DNA of 64,000 nt, taken from the NCBI RefSeq assembly GCF_964204645.1, contig NC_134026.1, positions 1,860,001 to 1,924,000 on the forward strand. The letters run 5' to 3'. The stretch's first letter is position 1. The number at the start of each line of letters is the position of its first letter. The notes below the pieces were generated by a model that saw only the letters and a list, made by a program, of their open reading frames with translations, did no database searches and had not been told where the DNA came from. Shown here in pieces: positions 12,401 through 24,148 of this stretch. A program made the position numbers and the translations under genes. The DNA is from Tubulanus polymorphus. Lineage: Eukaryota > Nemertea > Palaeonemertea > Tubulaniformes > Tubulanidae.

Positions 12401-15400
12401 AATATAAATGATGATTCCGCGAACTCATTAATGAGTGGTTGTCATATTTGCATCTAAATGATCAAATCAAATAGGCAATTCGTTTTAACATTATGCTATC
12501 CTCTCGGTGTAAACTTACTCTTTCGAATTCGGATTAAAATGTGATATCGTCTGAAAAAGAATTGAGAAAAGAACTTAATTTCCGACTCGAAAAATATGAC
12601 CGGAATAAACCGAAAACATCCGAGATGATGCATGCCTACCTGGCCACAGTCATCAACAAGATATAAATTGTATCCATCAGCATTAATAGCTGCAAAACAA
12701 AAATGATATTATCTGTGAAATGTTTGTACTACTTTTAAGGGTGAAAATGATAATGGCTTGCAACGTTATTATTTACCAGCCGCGACACAGCTAACCAGTT
12801 CATTGAGGACTTGAGCTTTATTTTGATGTTGATGAATATCCCTCGTCAATTCTTGAAGCATTTTTCGTTTGTCGGCGTGTACGCAGAACTAGTGAGAATA
12901 TTATACAAAAATAACCAATTATCTGTGTAAAAACAGATCCACATTGACTTTGACTATGATCATCTTACCTTCCATTTTGATAAGCTAACCCTCCTTTCTT
13001 CTTGCGAATCGATTTCTGAAATATGGAATTTATTTTCAACTAAGGTCGTAATGTTTACTTATTTCTTCATGAAAATGCACGATATCCCGATGTGGTTTTA
13101 CAATAGAGATACATAAACGGCATTCGAACTGAATACTTACGAGATAATGTGTTTTCTAGGCCATTTTTCTGTTTAGCGTGTTTTTGATTGTGAGTCCGTC
13201 GTATTAGCCAACGTTCTAATTGTTCTATAGCTACATTTGATATGAGATATTTTTCTAAGAAGTCCGGATTTTCATTGAGATACGCTGTCACCAGTTCAGG
13301 ACTCAGGTCTGTAAAAACAAATCGTGTTGTTGAGTATCTTTAAGGTGCTAAATCATTTTAAACTTTAAACTTCATAAAACATAGCGATTATATCACGTTT
13401 CAGTCTGAAAGCTCTTTATTCCGATTTTCATTTTCGATACGAAACATTGATTTGAGTGAATACACATTTGGAAGCAATATCTACAGATGAAATTACATCC
13501 CACATCCCATGTGTCAGGTTTCATTTCAATTCTCATAATGCAGCATCACCCATGAGATTTCAGATTTCGATTTAACGTATAATTAGCACATATACCTTAT
13601 GATGTCATGAGTTTCGTCGGTAATTCAAAACTCATATACACGCATTGCCTTTACATTTCGCAATTAACTACTCTTGTTGCGTAAATCGTCTATGTTTGAG
13701 GTGAAATATTTCAATTTCATCTCGATAAAAAACAACAAGACCCAGTTCCACAGTTGTGAGTTAGAGTTAACTCTGAGTAAAAGTTAGTTCATTTTCAATG
13801 GGTTTACTCAGAGTCAAATCTTAACTCGGAACTGAGGAACTGGACCCAGAAATATATCTTAAATTCACTTCTCGAAACCAGTTTACTACGGCAGGAATAT
13901 GATATCTGAAATACCTATTATCAATTTTTCAATCTTAATGGCCACAAACGATCTTTTGGAATTTTTCATGAAGATCGCTAATGAAGGATTAAGGGACCTC
14001 TAGAATTTTAGTCTGCGTGTGAAGAAATTCGTCTGTTGACAGATTGTCATATTAGCAGCAGTTACGTATCGATTCTAGTAGAATATAACAACTCTTGTGA
14101 TCAATCACGATTTCACCTTCTTAAAAGGTTAAATTCACTACGCTTGTGGAATACATCAGTTTTAGCTTTGGCGAATTCTGTGAACAATTCGAATCTTGAA
14201 TAAGTTTGTGCCCAAACTGCAGAACAAAACTAACCTTGAACGTGAACTTTAGAATTCCTGCGAGTAGAAAATCGCCCCAAGCAAAAACAAGCTTTTAAAA
14301 GACCATCACAATCGTAACCAGCCATATCGTATTATCTGAACCAGAACTCGCCGCTTCTCATTCTTATTAATGATAATTAATTGATATCCGTGAGACGCCA
14401 ACTACGTTCGTACTATATATAGTTCATTTACAGTGCACGTATTTGCAACCACACTAGATCCATCCGGACACAATTCTGAATAATTTCACGTATATATGAC
14501 ATTCTAATACCATCTCGGCTGCTGCTGCTAGTTTCAAAGGTCTGATAATTGACGAAGTAATAGACGCAGCTTCCAGCTAAACAAGAATTCGAATGTACAT
14601 ACACACACCGACATACGCAAGTTTATACATACTAGATATATACACATACAACGGGCTCTAAATATATTCAGTAATTTCAGGTATCTTATCAGTCCACCAA
14701 GAGGCTAGAGAGTTCAAATACCAGCTTTAAATAAATGCCGACTAATAGCAAATAACTGATCATAAATCTGCGAAAGAAAAATAACTACCCGGTAGTTTTT
14801 TATTTTACTTGATCGTTTAATTAAAAGATGGTCGTTTTAGAGAATAATTTCTTAACGAACTGTGACTGTTGTCGTTAATTTGCTTTTACTTACCATTCAA
14901 ACTGAGTTTCCTTTTAATACCCGAATCAAGTTTACAATTGTTAGAATTTACCGCGGCAACTTGTTCCTTAATTTCCGTCATTTGGATGGCGCTTCCAGAA
15001 CTCATACACTGTCCCATTATATATCCGTCAGACACCGGAGCCCTCCCTCCTAATCCGATGCCAATAACCGAAATTCTATAATATATCCCGATGCGAATAG
15101 TCACGTATAATTCCTTCGTTGTAGCTGATTTATGATGTTTATCATTTACTTCCTTCTCATCGGTAGAATGATGATCATTAGAAATGTTTGTCTGTCATGA
15201 TTATATTAATAAGAATATATACCGTTACACGCATATAGAATATAGATGTGTGGTCACGCCTGCTCTGCAAGAGGCACTCGCGTCAGTCGAACCAACACAA
15301 CGGCGCTTCATTAACTGACTTATCCTTACCAACGTAAACTGTGTCCAGTAAATTACTTGTGCCAGTCCGTAATATTGTCATTATTAATATTGATATATGT

Positions 15401-18400
15401 CTAATATAAACGTAGTGTGAAAGATAACAATATTGTGACCAGCGCAGTGAATCTAGCTGATAACGCGCTTTGATAATAGTGTCCAGCTATTGACATTCCG
15501 GACGTATCAACTAATCACCAAGTCTCCAAACGAGATTTACAGATCACTCACATGATTATGTATAATACATCAAATTGAATCTCATTCCTCACGCTCAACT
15601 TAAGCTATATCCAGCAGCGTCCCTCGGTGAATAATCAGTTCCTTACTTCGTCAACAGAAAGATTTGGTAAAAATGTTACCCGTAAAATGCCATCGTTGCT
15701 GTGCTATTAATCCCACATCTATTAAATTGCGCAGAAAGTTGGATTTAAAGTATCGATTTAACTCTGGGGTTCTATAATCCGCATGGCATCACTCACCATG
15801 GTAATCCCCTCACATCATAAACACATTCGTGCATGTTTTATATTTTATTAGATTTCGACTAATACTCGTTATTTAACGCTTCACGCGTTTCGCGATTGTA
15901 TCAATTTAAGAACTAAATGCAACAACAGATGGCAATAACAAACCTACTGAGAGATGAGAGAAAAGAGAGGCGATAGACGTAATGTAGATGGAACGTAATA
16001 AAAATTCGCCCAGTAATCATAGAGATCGGCTATTGCGTTAACAAGAACTCGGCGTAAAAAAAAATCTAATGTAATAGTAACCTTTTAGATTACAACACGT
16101 GTTCATTGCAATTATGGTGAATAATGCCCATCAATTTCGAGCTACTGAATAAATCCTACGCTTCAAAGTCGAACATACACATACCCAAAACGTGTAGAGA
16201 TTTATTGAAGAAATGTGAGTTTAAGATTTTAGAAATGTTAGGTTTGAATTACCCAGTAGGTAGCCATGGACGAAACTGTTTTGTGGCCATTCTTAAATTT
16301 TTCTAAATATTTATTTTCCTGTTATACGTTTTATCATTTGAATAATGTATGGTATCGTTTATGATAAGTAATTCGAATACTTACTATTGTTATTATCATG
16401 GTCTATATCGTGTCTACCTCGTCGACAGTTCATGGCAGACAGAACTAACGCTAAAGCATTCTGCATCTGTTATTTTAACTATCCAAAGTATGTTTGAAGT
16501 ATTTAAAACATGCGGGTGATAAATTCCAAATCTCGCTGCGCAAAAACTTCAGTTTTATTCGATTTAATCCATTATGAAACAACAAACAAATTTGACCGAA
16601 AAAAAAGTAGTCGAATGCAGGATTAGAAATAGTCGTATCCAGACGGTTTTTGGTATACACAGGTGTGTATTTCAGTGCTTTAGTTTTCTATAGCGTTGTA
16701 ATTTCTATATAGAAATCGTTACTGCTCAGGTTATAAAGATCGTGTAGCGTGACCTGCCACAGTGACGCAAAACTTGCAGCGAATCAGTGTACCATAACCG
16801 GCTTATTCCATAAACAACTATTTGTGATTAAATCAACGCATAGGCTATCCGCAAATGATCTCCTTCATTATCATAACAATTCCTGTAAACGTCGCAAAGC
16901 ATTTCACCCTTTGAAATACGTCAGAGAAGGCAGTTTATTTTTGGGTATTTATTTTTGAATGTGAAAAAGTTTTCGAACTATAAAGACCATAAAAAAAGAG
17001 AATCGTTATTATCTGATATTCGCGACCATTCAGTCACAGTGAATTAAATGTTAGTGTTTAAAAATGCCAGTCAAACACAATATCTAGAATATAAATGATT
17101 CGTTTTGCAAGAGCCCTGACCTGAATTACGCGCACCTTCGAAATGAGCGTTAAAAAAAATAAAGAAATCGTATCAATCGTTTGTATATGATAAAAAATGA
17201 AATTGAATGACAACTTTCTGGTTGATTAAATGGATTTATGCCAGCGGAGATATCGGGTTACTGATCACATGGCACATTTACACGTTCTGACGTTCATGCC
17301 CTATCTATTAAATGACCTATCCGGACTCGAGTGCAGCGGATCCCGAGAATTACAGCACCAGATGTGGAATTGTCCGAAATCTTCGATTATAAACGTTGCC
17401 ATAACAATCGATCTCAAATGATATAACAAATTATCAGATATTCCCTTGACGGAAAATTCAAAACAAAAGCACATACCCCCCCCCCTCCCCCAATAAGCCG
17501 TAAAATTAGCACATATCCATCAGGAATACAATGGAGGGTGCGGTGATTCACTTTGGAAGCGAATCAATGACACTATAAATATGTAAATAGACAATTTCCT
17601 GAAGCGCTTCCAATTTATGATGAATATTTTAATCAACGATGAAAAAACCTAGAAAATTGATATGGCGCGGTAAACTGCAAATACGCGCCAAAATAGAAAA
17701 ATTGAGTTATCGGTCTTTGAGTAAACTGAGAGTGCCAGTGTTGTGTGTGCGTGTGTAGATTCCGCTTTCCTTGTGTAATTATCGGAATGAAATCATATTT
17801 CAGTAAACCCTGAATACAATTCAATAAGAACCAGACTGAGACAGACATTTTCCACAGACAGACAGATGAACAGGTTTTTTTTCTAATTTGTTTGCGATAT
17901 GACTAATTTCCCACGGTTTCAATAGTTCTCAAATAATAGGAAACAATATACGCTCGTTTTTCAGCTGGAAATGAAACTGATTAAGTGTGATTACTACGTC
18001 GAGTTATATTGAGTTGATATTTTTGTGTACTACGTCATCAATATAGGGGCTAGACTGGTTACCATCTAAATTCAAAATATTTTATCCAAATCATCTTATT
18101 CATTGTCGACATTATCAAGCGACATATATGTACGTTATTTTTCAAAGCATCAATAAACTTTCAAATTAGTTTTCTAGTTATGCGTCATTTCCGATCAACC
18201 GATATGATGTCGGCTTTGATCGATCTGATATATCCGGCTAAATGGACTCCTAATGAGGCGACGATACCTGTACAAAGAAAACACTACTGTCTGGTGTTAT
18301 CTTCAATTACCACCTACGTCATCAACTCATTCCCGCTTATAACGCCCTCGTTTCCTCAGAACAACCATTCTCTCTATACATGCCTTCTTTAACCCGAGTT

Positions 18401-21400
18401 GATTTCCACGGATTGATGCCTAAAATCTACTGTTTCCTTGTTTTGCAGCAACCAACACATCCATTTCATCTCGAATATCACTATTTTCCTATTTTTTTAC
18501 TACGTATTTAGTCCGGGTTCGCGAAGCCCATTGAGGTATACATCTACATTTGGCTTTTCTTCACAGATCCGGCCACATAAAACTGTACAATCATAATATA
18601 TAATCGTGTATTGTTTGTAACATCTTGTACGGTAATAGATAGGCTACCTATCAAATTTGTTAATTTTCGATTATTCAAATCAAGTTTTAACTACAACGGT
18701 GGAGCAGGATCTGGATACCATACATTTGCAATTTTGTAGCTCGGGTGACGGTACATTCTAGTGTGCTGAAGGACGTTTCCAAGGTCAATGATGTAAAATC
18801 AAAGGTTTGAGAGAGAGGATGCGTCGTTCCACAAAATATAATGATTTATCGCGTTCTTACTCATTGACCGTAAATATAATGATTAATAAGACATCCCTTC
18901 GCGCTTCAATGGACATTAATTACTCAAAAGCCACGATTCCGTTGCTAGGAATAAAATTTTGATGATGAATGATCGCCTTGGAGATTCAGCGTTCCGACAA
19001 TTGCAGCTATCAAATAGGGACACGTGAACCGTATCGGTTTTGGTGGAGAAAATCACGAATCTTTCCCCAAACCCGTTTGAAATACTTCCGTTCGAATGAT
19101 TTATGGGAAATAGTGAAAATCTTACCATTTGAAGTCATTGGACGGTTTTGGTGACTTCCGTTCAAATGAGCGTATGGCTGGCCTGAAAGAGACACATCAA
19201 TAAGCAGTCAATATCACCGTCTGGAAAGTGAGCGCTCTATTCAATAAAGCAATAATCAATAAGTGTTACCGCCATTATCCCATCCTGCAAAATCATTAAA
19301 CAGATTTATTACCGAACGATAGAAAAAAACATATGTATTTCTCGCAATATTATCATGAAAAATAAACTCGTTGTTATCATCGTTAGTAAAATCAAAAACC
19401 TGGGATTCATGAATCGTTATTGCACTCATTTCACAAAATGAATATTAAATACAGGTCGCATTAAAGAAACCCATGTCAAACGAGATGAAAAACAGCACCG
19501 TGAGGTTGTGTGTATATGTCTTGTTATCAATTAATCAAATTGGGTATTTGATGTGTTTTAGTAGAATTAATTACACCCGATGAGTACGTGTTATTACGCA
19601 CATCAGAACCACCCACCGGTAGCAGACTCTCTACTTAGTTCGGCAATATTTTTGCTCGTAAGAAAATGAACGCGTTTTACTGAGAGTTTCCGTTTGCGCC
19701 CTTTTGAGTTGTATACGTGGATACTTCGATGGACTGAAATATAACGTAAACGGTTGTCGTTTAAGCGGCGAAAATTAAACTGAAACTTATTCGTCAGTTT
19801 GGAAGATAATATAACGACACTCGTCTGACGTTTAAACCACTCGACTCTCGGATTCTTTCCATGTCCCGGTCAAGATGATCACTATACATTAAGACGACCG
19901 GCTAAGTCCCGGTCTCGACTACGTGGATTACATCGCCCATCAGCGTCGTCGTGGGAATTGGATGGAATATTCGATTTCCATTTTATATATCGAAAACCTG
20001 TGCGCGTGATGTATGTTGTATAAATGTACTAATATATACATTAAGAATCTGAATGGATACTTCTTGAGAGTTCAATGATGAATGCTAATCAACGTCGCGA
20101 ATTCCATTTACGTCGATATGAAAGATGAGAACCTTTAACAGACGAGATCCGTTTACTGGAAACCTGGCAGCTATTCACATTTAAAGCTGTGTAGTAATTT
20201 CCCTAGCGTGATTCTCTCATACAATGAGACCAGTACCTGGATAATTATACACGTCAGATGAAAAGTGACACGTCGCCAATAGCCATCGGAATAAATCTGA
20301 ATTGGATCTCGATTATCTTTGCCTCTCGCACGGCGGATCTCATTTTGAACTATTTTACACGCGCCTATAGTCATATGCATAATCATAAATATTCAAAGCC
20401 TTAAAATATGACATACACACAGGTACCAAAATAGACTCATAACAGTATTGTATTTATAAATGGCCTGAGAGATATAGGCTTTACGTGTAGTTTTGATCAG
20501 GTGAATGAACAAGTGTCTAATAACGCTATACATCGGGCGAGAAAGTAGAAATTCAGAAAAGAAACGATGACCTAAAAAATAACCCTCATTCAAACATCAA
20601 ACTCAGATCGCTTTCATTAAGAAACCGTGGAAACGATTGTCATCTATAGATATATTTTGCTCATAGCCACGAATGGGTTGATTCTTTGTTTGATTTTTTT
20701 TTTTGTAATGCTTTCGGGACGATCATTTCAAAACATCAATAGGTAAACGCCATTAACAGCGAGTATTGATGTCGTTTTGGCCGAGTTTGCCGTTGAAATT
20801 AATTTTGAGTTAGCAGCGAACATGTCAATATCAGTGACCACATCGCAAGCGCGTTGCGGGTTTATATCCATTGTGATAAAATTGATGTTTTTCCTGATCA
20901 ATGCCAACCGTCAATAAACATTACCGGCGAATGGTTACTGTCTATACTTGATCAAACCATTACAGAGAGAGATATATCAACTCTCCCCTGGGGTATACCG
21001 TAGTTATGTGTTTTCCTAAAGGGACATATCGTTACAGAAGGAAGATGCGATTCAGATATACGTAACATCTACATACACCAAAAATGAGTGAAAACAACCA
21101 CCGAATGTAAAACATATGAAATATCGAAAATATCAACGACAAAATGATATCCGACGAAACATTTCAAATTTTTATGAATTTCAGGGAATAACGTGAAATA
21201 GCCTAATTAGCATAATTATGATGATAAATATCGCGCGATTATCTGATATATAGATATAGTAATCCTACCTTATTGCGTCTGTTAATCTCTGCAAGCGTCG
21301 TATATAGACAAGATCGTTCGAACAAATACGTCTATATACGTGTATTTTCAGACGCAGTTTATTTATGGAGCTGATGGAAAAATATAGTACAACTATACTA

Positions 21401-22811
21401 TCGATTACTGGTATTTGCAATATATATATTTGTATATATATTTATATTTTGCTCATAAACATTGACACCGTGCGACGGAGAAAGATGTTTCAATCTACGT
21501 TCGAGCAAATTCGAAAGTTTCGAGGGTTACATTCTCAGAATTGTATTATCGGAGAAATTTAAAACTACGCTCAGTTGAAAATGTGTTTGGCGCCAGATAT
21601 GCTACTTCCCATTTGCGCATTTTACCTGTGCCATTTCGTTGCCACTTCAAATAGTTTTTTGTCAACCAATTGGCTTCCGTAATTTATGTGAATGAGTATT
21701 TGGACGAGGGGATGACTTTCTCTAATCCTTTTGTAAACCAAAAATTTTTTTTACTGTTTTTTTTCAAGATAATTGATTTGTGAATACTAACTATACAATA
21801 AAGATTACTTTCAAGATATTATTCGTAATATCGTATTCATTATAACGAAGATAATTCATATTGAATATGAGTATTCATTAACGGTATATCTGAAGCGAAA
21901 ATGGATATAGCGAATCGTCGGCTGAGGGTTTGGAAGATATTTATTTCACGTGTAAAAGGAGGAAATTATAATGAAAACGTAAACATGCCGCGTAAACGAC
22001 CATAATGACTAGAGTACAAACCGAGCCAAATGTAAATATGAAAACCAGTCTATATTTGTTAAACTCGACTAAATCTTGGCCGTATATATGTAGTATAAAT
22101 ATACCTTCTTCACTTCGCTAGTGAATTCACTTGGCAATTCTATGTTCATTCTGATGTAATATATACGTATATAGGCAGAATTGCAGAATTGCAGAATTGC
22201 CATGACGTACGAACGAATTTCATTTTAGATGCTTTTACGTAGTTGGAAATGTCAAATGAATCAATAAGGTTGCGATATAAAGCCGTTGATATAGGTGTCT
22301 ATATAATAGACATTCGTACACGGGTAAATAACAAGAAAATCTGCGAAGAAATCATTTCGGGGCATGCTCCCCGGTTACTATAGAAACATGCACAATACAA
22401 AGGTAGCAGTACCAGAGCGCATCGAACTCCAATAAAATTCCCGCAATAATGCTTCAATCAGTTGTAAATTTCACTTGTCTGTTTAAAAGGTACATTTAGA
22501 AATGAATAATATATAATTTCAACGTTCAGTCAGCCATCTATCGATATCAAATGTTTACATCGTTTAGATTTGCGATGATGGCATTAGTTCGATTTACCTT
22601 TTCCTTTTATGACCATTCCAGTAGAATCAATCCCAGATCGGCTTACACCTTTACCGGATCCACCAGATCGTGAGCTGTACGTGCTTCTCATGTATGATGG
22701 ACTACCCGTTTTTAATACGTTCCGCGACGGCACAGGGCTAAGCAGCTTACCAGTTACCCCCGGCAGCGGAGGTAGTCGTCTAGAATTTATTTGCCGAGCA
22801 GGGCTAGACAT
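460..22811 (-). CDS. PDE10A: PDE10-type dual-GAF cyclic nucleotide phosphodiesterase, partial (C-terminus beyond left edge)
   Basis: Hydrolyses cAMP/cGMP; PDE10 enzymes have two GAF domains and a class I catalytic domain. Minus-strand exons, 5' to 3': a first exon (22598-22811, 14894-15017 or 14235-14325), then 13141-13308, 12969-13015, 12777-12888, 12640-12689, 12519-12550, 12225-12321, 12010-12103, 11802-11860, [one of 10847-10897, 10188-10238, 9473-9523], 8291-8349, 8043-8094, [7688-7830 or 6544-6686], 5166-5258, 4969-5037, 4615-4729, 4393-4532, 4221-4307, 2459-2609, [1832-1987 or 1460-1615], 668-718, 460-581. Every junction is GT..AG and phases agree; one path gives 679 codons and then leaves the window. 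Seen motifs: DERFP and VVELYR in GAF-A, NADR and the NIPDAY segment in GAF-B, YHNWAHA with the catalytic His (exon 2459-2609), HDLDHRG metal motif, [11 protein letters not shown]10 rather than PDE5/11 because of the short N-terminus and the STSTME-HHF type sequence. About 90 C-terminal residues are missing. Confidence 0.93.
1460..1615 (-). CDS. PDE10A: PDE10 alternative catalytic exon, copy b (HDVDHRG)
   Basis: 156 bp, phase 0-0, TTATTTCAG|...|GTAAGA with a good branch-like CTAAC upstream. Encodes [20 protein letters not shown] and [15 protein letters not shown]. Metal-binding His and Asp are kept; changes against copy a include TSTMEH to SSPMEN and NQTV to NYTV. It lies 216 bp downstream of copy a and is fully intact, so it looks like a functional alternative and not a decayed copy. 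Confidence 0.92.
1832..1987 (-). CDS. PDE10A: PDE10 alternative catalytic exon, copy a (HDLDHRG)
   Basis: 156 bp (52 codons), phase 0-0, TTGCAG|...|GTAGTC. Carries [20 protein letters not shown] and then [15 protein letters not shown], including the His-Asp pair that binds the catalytic metals. This copy is nearer to vertebrate PDE10A than copy b. It follows ...LFTPLE of exon 2459-2609 and precedes [10 protein letters not shown] of exon 668-718. Confidence 0.93.
2221..2228. promoter_or_regulatory. Perfect CRE palindrome in a PDE10 intron
   Basis: TGACGTCA, the full CREB/ATF site, in the intron between the YHNWAHA exon and the duplicated catalytic exons. Function is inference; no exon or promoter signal was found beside it. 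Confidence 0.35.
4780..4922. mobile_element. MITE with GGGGCCAGTTGC-type ends, in a PDE10 intron
   Basis: Starts AGGGGCCAGTTGCAT and ends GCGCAACCGGCCCCT; the whole 143 bp folds back on itself (GTCTTAAG repeats inside). Diverged relatives lie near 26,505 and 51,850. Confidence 0.65.
6544..6686 (-). CDS. PDE10A: PDE10 alternative GAF-B exon, copy b
   Basis: 143 bp, from TTTCACAG to AG|GTTTGA, same length and phases as copy a about 1 kb upstream. Encodes [18 protein letters not shown]...LYARIFDTG...KEIR. The loop after FDTG is [12 protein letters not shown], more acidic than copy a. The donor GTTTGA is weaker than the GTAGAA of copy a, which hints that this copy needs help to be used. Either copy joins 5166-5258 ([13 protein letters not shown]) in frame. 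Confidence 0.88.
7688..7830 (-). CDS. PDE10A: PDE10 alternative GAF-B exon, copy a
   Basis: 143 bp, from CTACAG to AG|GTAGAA, entering in phase 0 and leaving in phase 2. Encodes [18 protein letters not shown]...LYARIFDVG...KEIR, the first strands of GAF-B (human YAKNLVNADRCALFQVD...LYSDLFDIG). The loop after FDVG ([12 protein letters not shown]) is the part that differs most from copy b. Confidence 0.9.
9473..9523 (-). CDS. PDE10A: PDE10 alternative linker-helix exon, copy c
   Basis: 51 bp, phase 0-0, TGACCAG|...|GTATAC. Encodes [17 protein letters not shown], closest to copy b (SS-L--WG) and with His and Ala placed as in the vertebrate AIHQVQ segment. It joins exon 8291-8349 ([16 protein letters not shown]) in frame. 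The flanking frames stay open by chance, so the ORF around it is longer than the exon. Confidence 0.78.
10188..10238 (-). CDS. PDE10A: PDE10 alternative linker-helix exon, copy b
   Basis: 51 bp, phase 0-0, TTTCTAG|...|GTAAAA. Encodes [17 protein letters not shown], aligning without gaps to copies a and c with Ser, Leu/Val, Trp and the final Glu conserved. Intact splice sites and frame. Including two copies together would keep the frame but lengthen the helix by 17 residues. Confidence 0.8.
10847..10897 (-). CDS. PDE10A: PDE10 alternative linker-helix exon, copy a
   Basis: 51 bp, phase 0-0, TGTAG|...|GTAAAA. Encodes [17 protein letters not shown]. It matches the human PDE10A stretch that follows the GAF-A LYRHWG region (pattern VxxxxLxWxxxA) and leads into the helix joining GAF-A to GAF-B. 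It follows exon 11802-11860 (...EEDEE) in frame. It is one of three same-length copies; copies b and c lie downstream. Confidence 0.85.
13739..13847. mobile_element. Palindromic MITE with GACCCAGTTCC ends, in a PDE10 intron
   Basis: 109 bp, left end GACCCAGTTCCACAGTT and right end AACTGAGGAACTGGACCC, with ACTCAGAG-type internal inverted repeats. The right half is shared with 44,578-44,613. Confidence 0.6.
14235..14325 (-). CDS. PDE10A: PDE10 alternative first exon 1a (cysteine-rich N-terminus)
   Basis: ATG at 14325, 30 codons plus G, donor GTTAGT. It begins [17 protein letters not shown] and continues with Arg/Ser/Lys residues. The Cys pair in ACFCLGRF beside basic residues resembles a palmitoylation site. 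Phase 1 fits exon 13141-13308. It is the first exon nearest the shared gene body. Confidence 0.65.
14894..15017 (-). CDS. PDE10A: PDE10 alternative first exon 1b with MGxC acylation-type start
   Basis: Reads MGQCMSSGS... for 41 codons plus one G, then the strong donor GTAAGT. The phase (1, ending G) is the same as exons 1a and 1c, so it joins exon 13141-13308 as ...SLN-D-LSPELV. Gly2 with Cys4 (MGQC) is the usual form of an N-myristoylation/palmitoylation signal and would attach this isoform to membranes. A second in-frame ATG at 15104 would bury the signal, so the start is not certain. Basic residues (IKRK) follow near the exon end. Confidence 0.6.
15105..19125. other. Long intron of the PDE10 gene; no gene seen
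   Basis: AT-rich with only short chance frames; a C-run near 17,480 is the only notable tract. No exon or repeat supported. Confidence 0.5.
19126..19182 (-). CDS. PDE10A: PDE10 optional 57 bp coding exon in the long 5' intron
   Basis: Minus-strand TTTCAG|GCCAGCC ... TCAAATG|GTAAGA bounds a 57 bp phase 1-1 exon. It reads [18 protein letters not shown] between a split Gly and the split Asp that opens exon 13141-13308. Joined after exon 1c it keeps the frame. It also has an internal ATG (MTSN) that could start a short N-terminus. Being symmetric, it can be included or skipped without a frameshift. Evidence is splice sites and phase only. Confidence 0.45.
19183..22597. other. Long intron of the PDE10 gene; no gene seen
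   Basis: No supported exon. Contains short AT tracts and a small GCAGAATT triplication near 22,180. Confidence 0.45.
22598..22811 (-). CDS. PDE10A: PDE10 alternative first coding exon 1c (Pro/Ser/Gly-rich N-terminus)
   Basis: Open frame from the first in-frame ATG ([10 protein letters not shown]) for 71 codons plus one base, ending AAAG|GTAAAT. It ends in phase 1 with G, exactly like first exons 1a and 1b, and so can splice to 13141-13308 or first to the 57 bp exon at 19126-19182. The encoded segment is rich in Pro, Ser, Gly and Arg and is probably disordered. The frame stays open upstream of the ATG to a TAA near 22895, and no clear acceptor was found, so the 5' end is uncertain. A non-coding 5' exon may lie at about 23.4-23.6 kb. 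Assignment to PDE10 rests on phase and position, not on homology. Confidence 0.6.
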
Positions 22812-23392
22812 ATCGTATTGTTTTTTCTTAGATTTACAATTTTTCGGTCTCAAGTATGAGAATTGTATATAACAACAATTTGAGATGATTATTTAATCCT
22901 TTCCTGGGTGGTTTTGATATTTCCATTGCAACCATCTGAAAAGATTTTAAAGGTTGGCTAAAAGCGAGCGTTTCTACGGAACTTATTTTTTAAGTAAGTT
23001 TGTTACGTGTGCTTGGTGTATTCTAAGAACCATTATGCACATTGTTTTGTACAAAATCTTTGCAAGTAAATTAAAGTCTTATATCCCCTGTCTGTAAGTG
23101 GATTTTACACGGGTGCTTACGCGTAATCAAGGAACTTTAAGTTTCTGTATATTAACGTATTTGCGTCACAGAACTCACAACGACACGGGGATATTTCTAT
23201 TTTGAGAAACACGGCAACTCTATCATTTGCTTTCGTCGCAAACACGTCATCGGCTACTCAGCGTGATTAACCGATAAGGCGAAAGGAGCTCTAACGCCAA
23301 AAGCTTTCTATTCGGGTTCTATTCGAAACGAACATTAACGCAATGCAATATAGTATATCATATAATGACACATATTCAGTAAATTCTCTTAC

Positions 23393-23590
23393 CTGTCGTT
23401 GTAAAACCAGTAACGCGCCAACAACCGAACCGAATTCATATATGACAGTACAGGCACATGGCAACTCTGTGGCGTCAGAGTGTTTATGTTAGCGTTGATT
23501 CGCTGACCGGTTTCCCGCGACTTTCTATTCAACCGTCGCCTCCGCGAATCCAATAATCGAATCGAACGAATCAATCACCCCCGACTACAG
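23393..23590 (-). other. Possible non-coding 5' exon and promoter region of the PDE10 gene
   Basis: On the minus strand a strong donor (GACAG|GTAAGAG) ends an open stretch at 23393; its upstream limit is not visible. The frame does not match exon 1c, so if transcribed it is probably 5' UTR. It lies about 550 bp from the divergent CABIT gene start at 24149, so 23.6-24.15 kb may hold both promoters. No TATA box or other defined motif was recognised there. Confidence 0.3.
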
Positions 23591-24148
23591 CCAATGATCA
23601 TCACAACACAACCAAAGGCGCTTTTGTTTTTCATTTTACAGCGGCTGCTTGGTGATAATCGAAATCACCTGCAAGTCTTCCATCCCCACTTGGCGCGCTT
23701 TTGTCCTGCGAAAACAGCGTCATTATTGAAAAATAAAACAAAACAAATTATTCTAATCTAAATAAAACCTTGTTAGAATCCGTTCAGATGAAATTTTGCA
23801 AATTCCATAAAGGCCACTGTGGCTGCTTCTTGGGGAATATCAGCCTTATGAAGAAAGTGAGTTAAATGCGTTTTTCTTAAATTCGTATAAGCGAATCGGG
23901 CCTTGTGATCATTAATGCATTTATAATAAGCGAGGTGGCGTCTTGTGCATGCACGATTTCTGAACATGAGCGAACCTTAAATCAACAAAAACCAGTACGC
24001 ACACCAATTGTGATTAATAAAGGCCAAGTGGGACAACATATTTATTCTACCCAAAACAGGTTGGGTGGTTATAAGTGTTAAATGTATAAATAGAGAAGTG
24101 AATATGAAATACGGTATCAGTATATATGTGCCATTATAAATTTGGAAT

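Noticed and set aside
23773-23967. 64-codon minus-strand frame near the CABIT gene start
   Set aside because: No homology, no splice sites and no start context.
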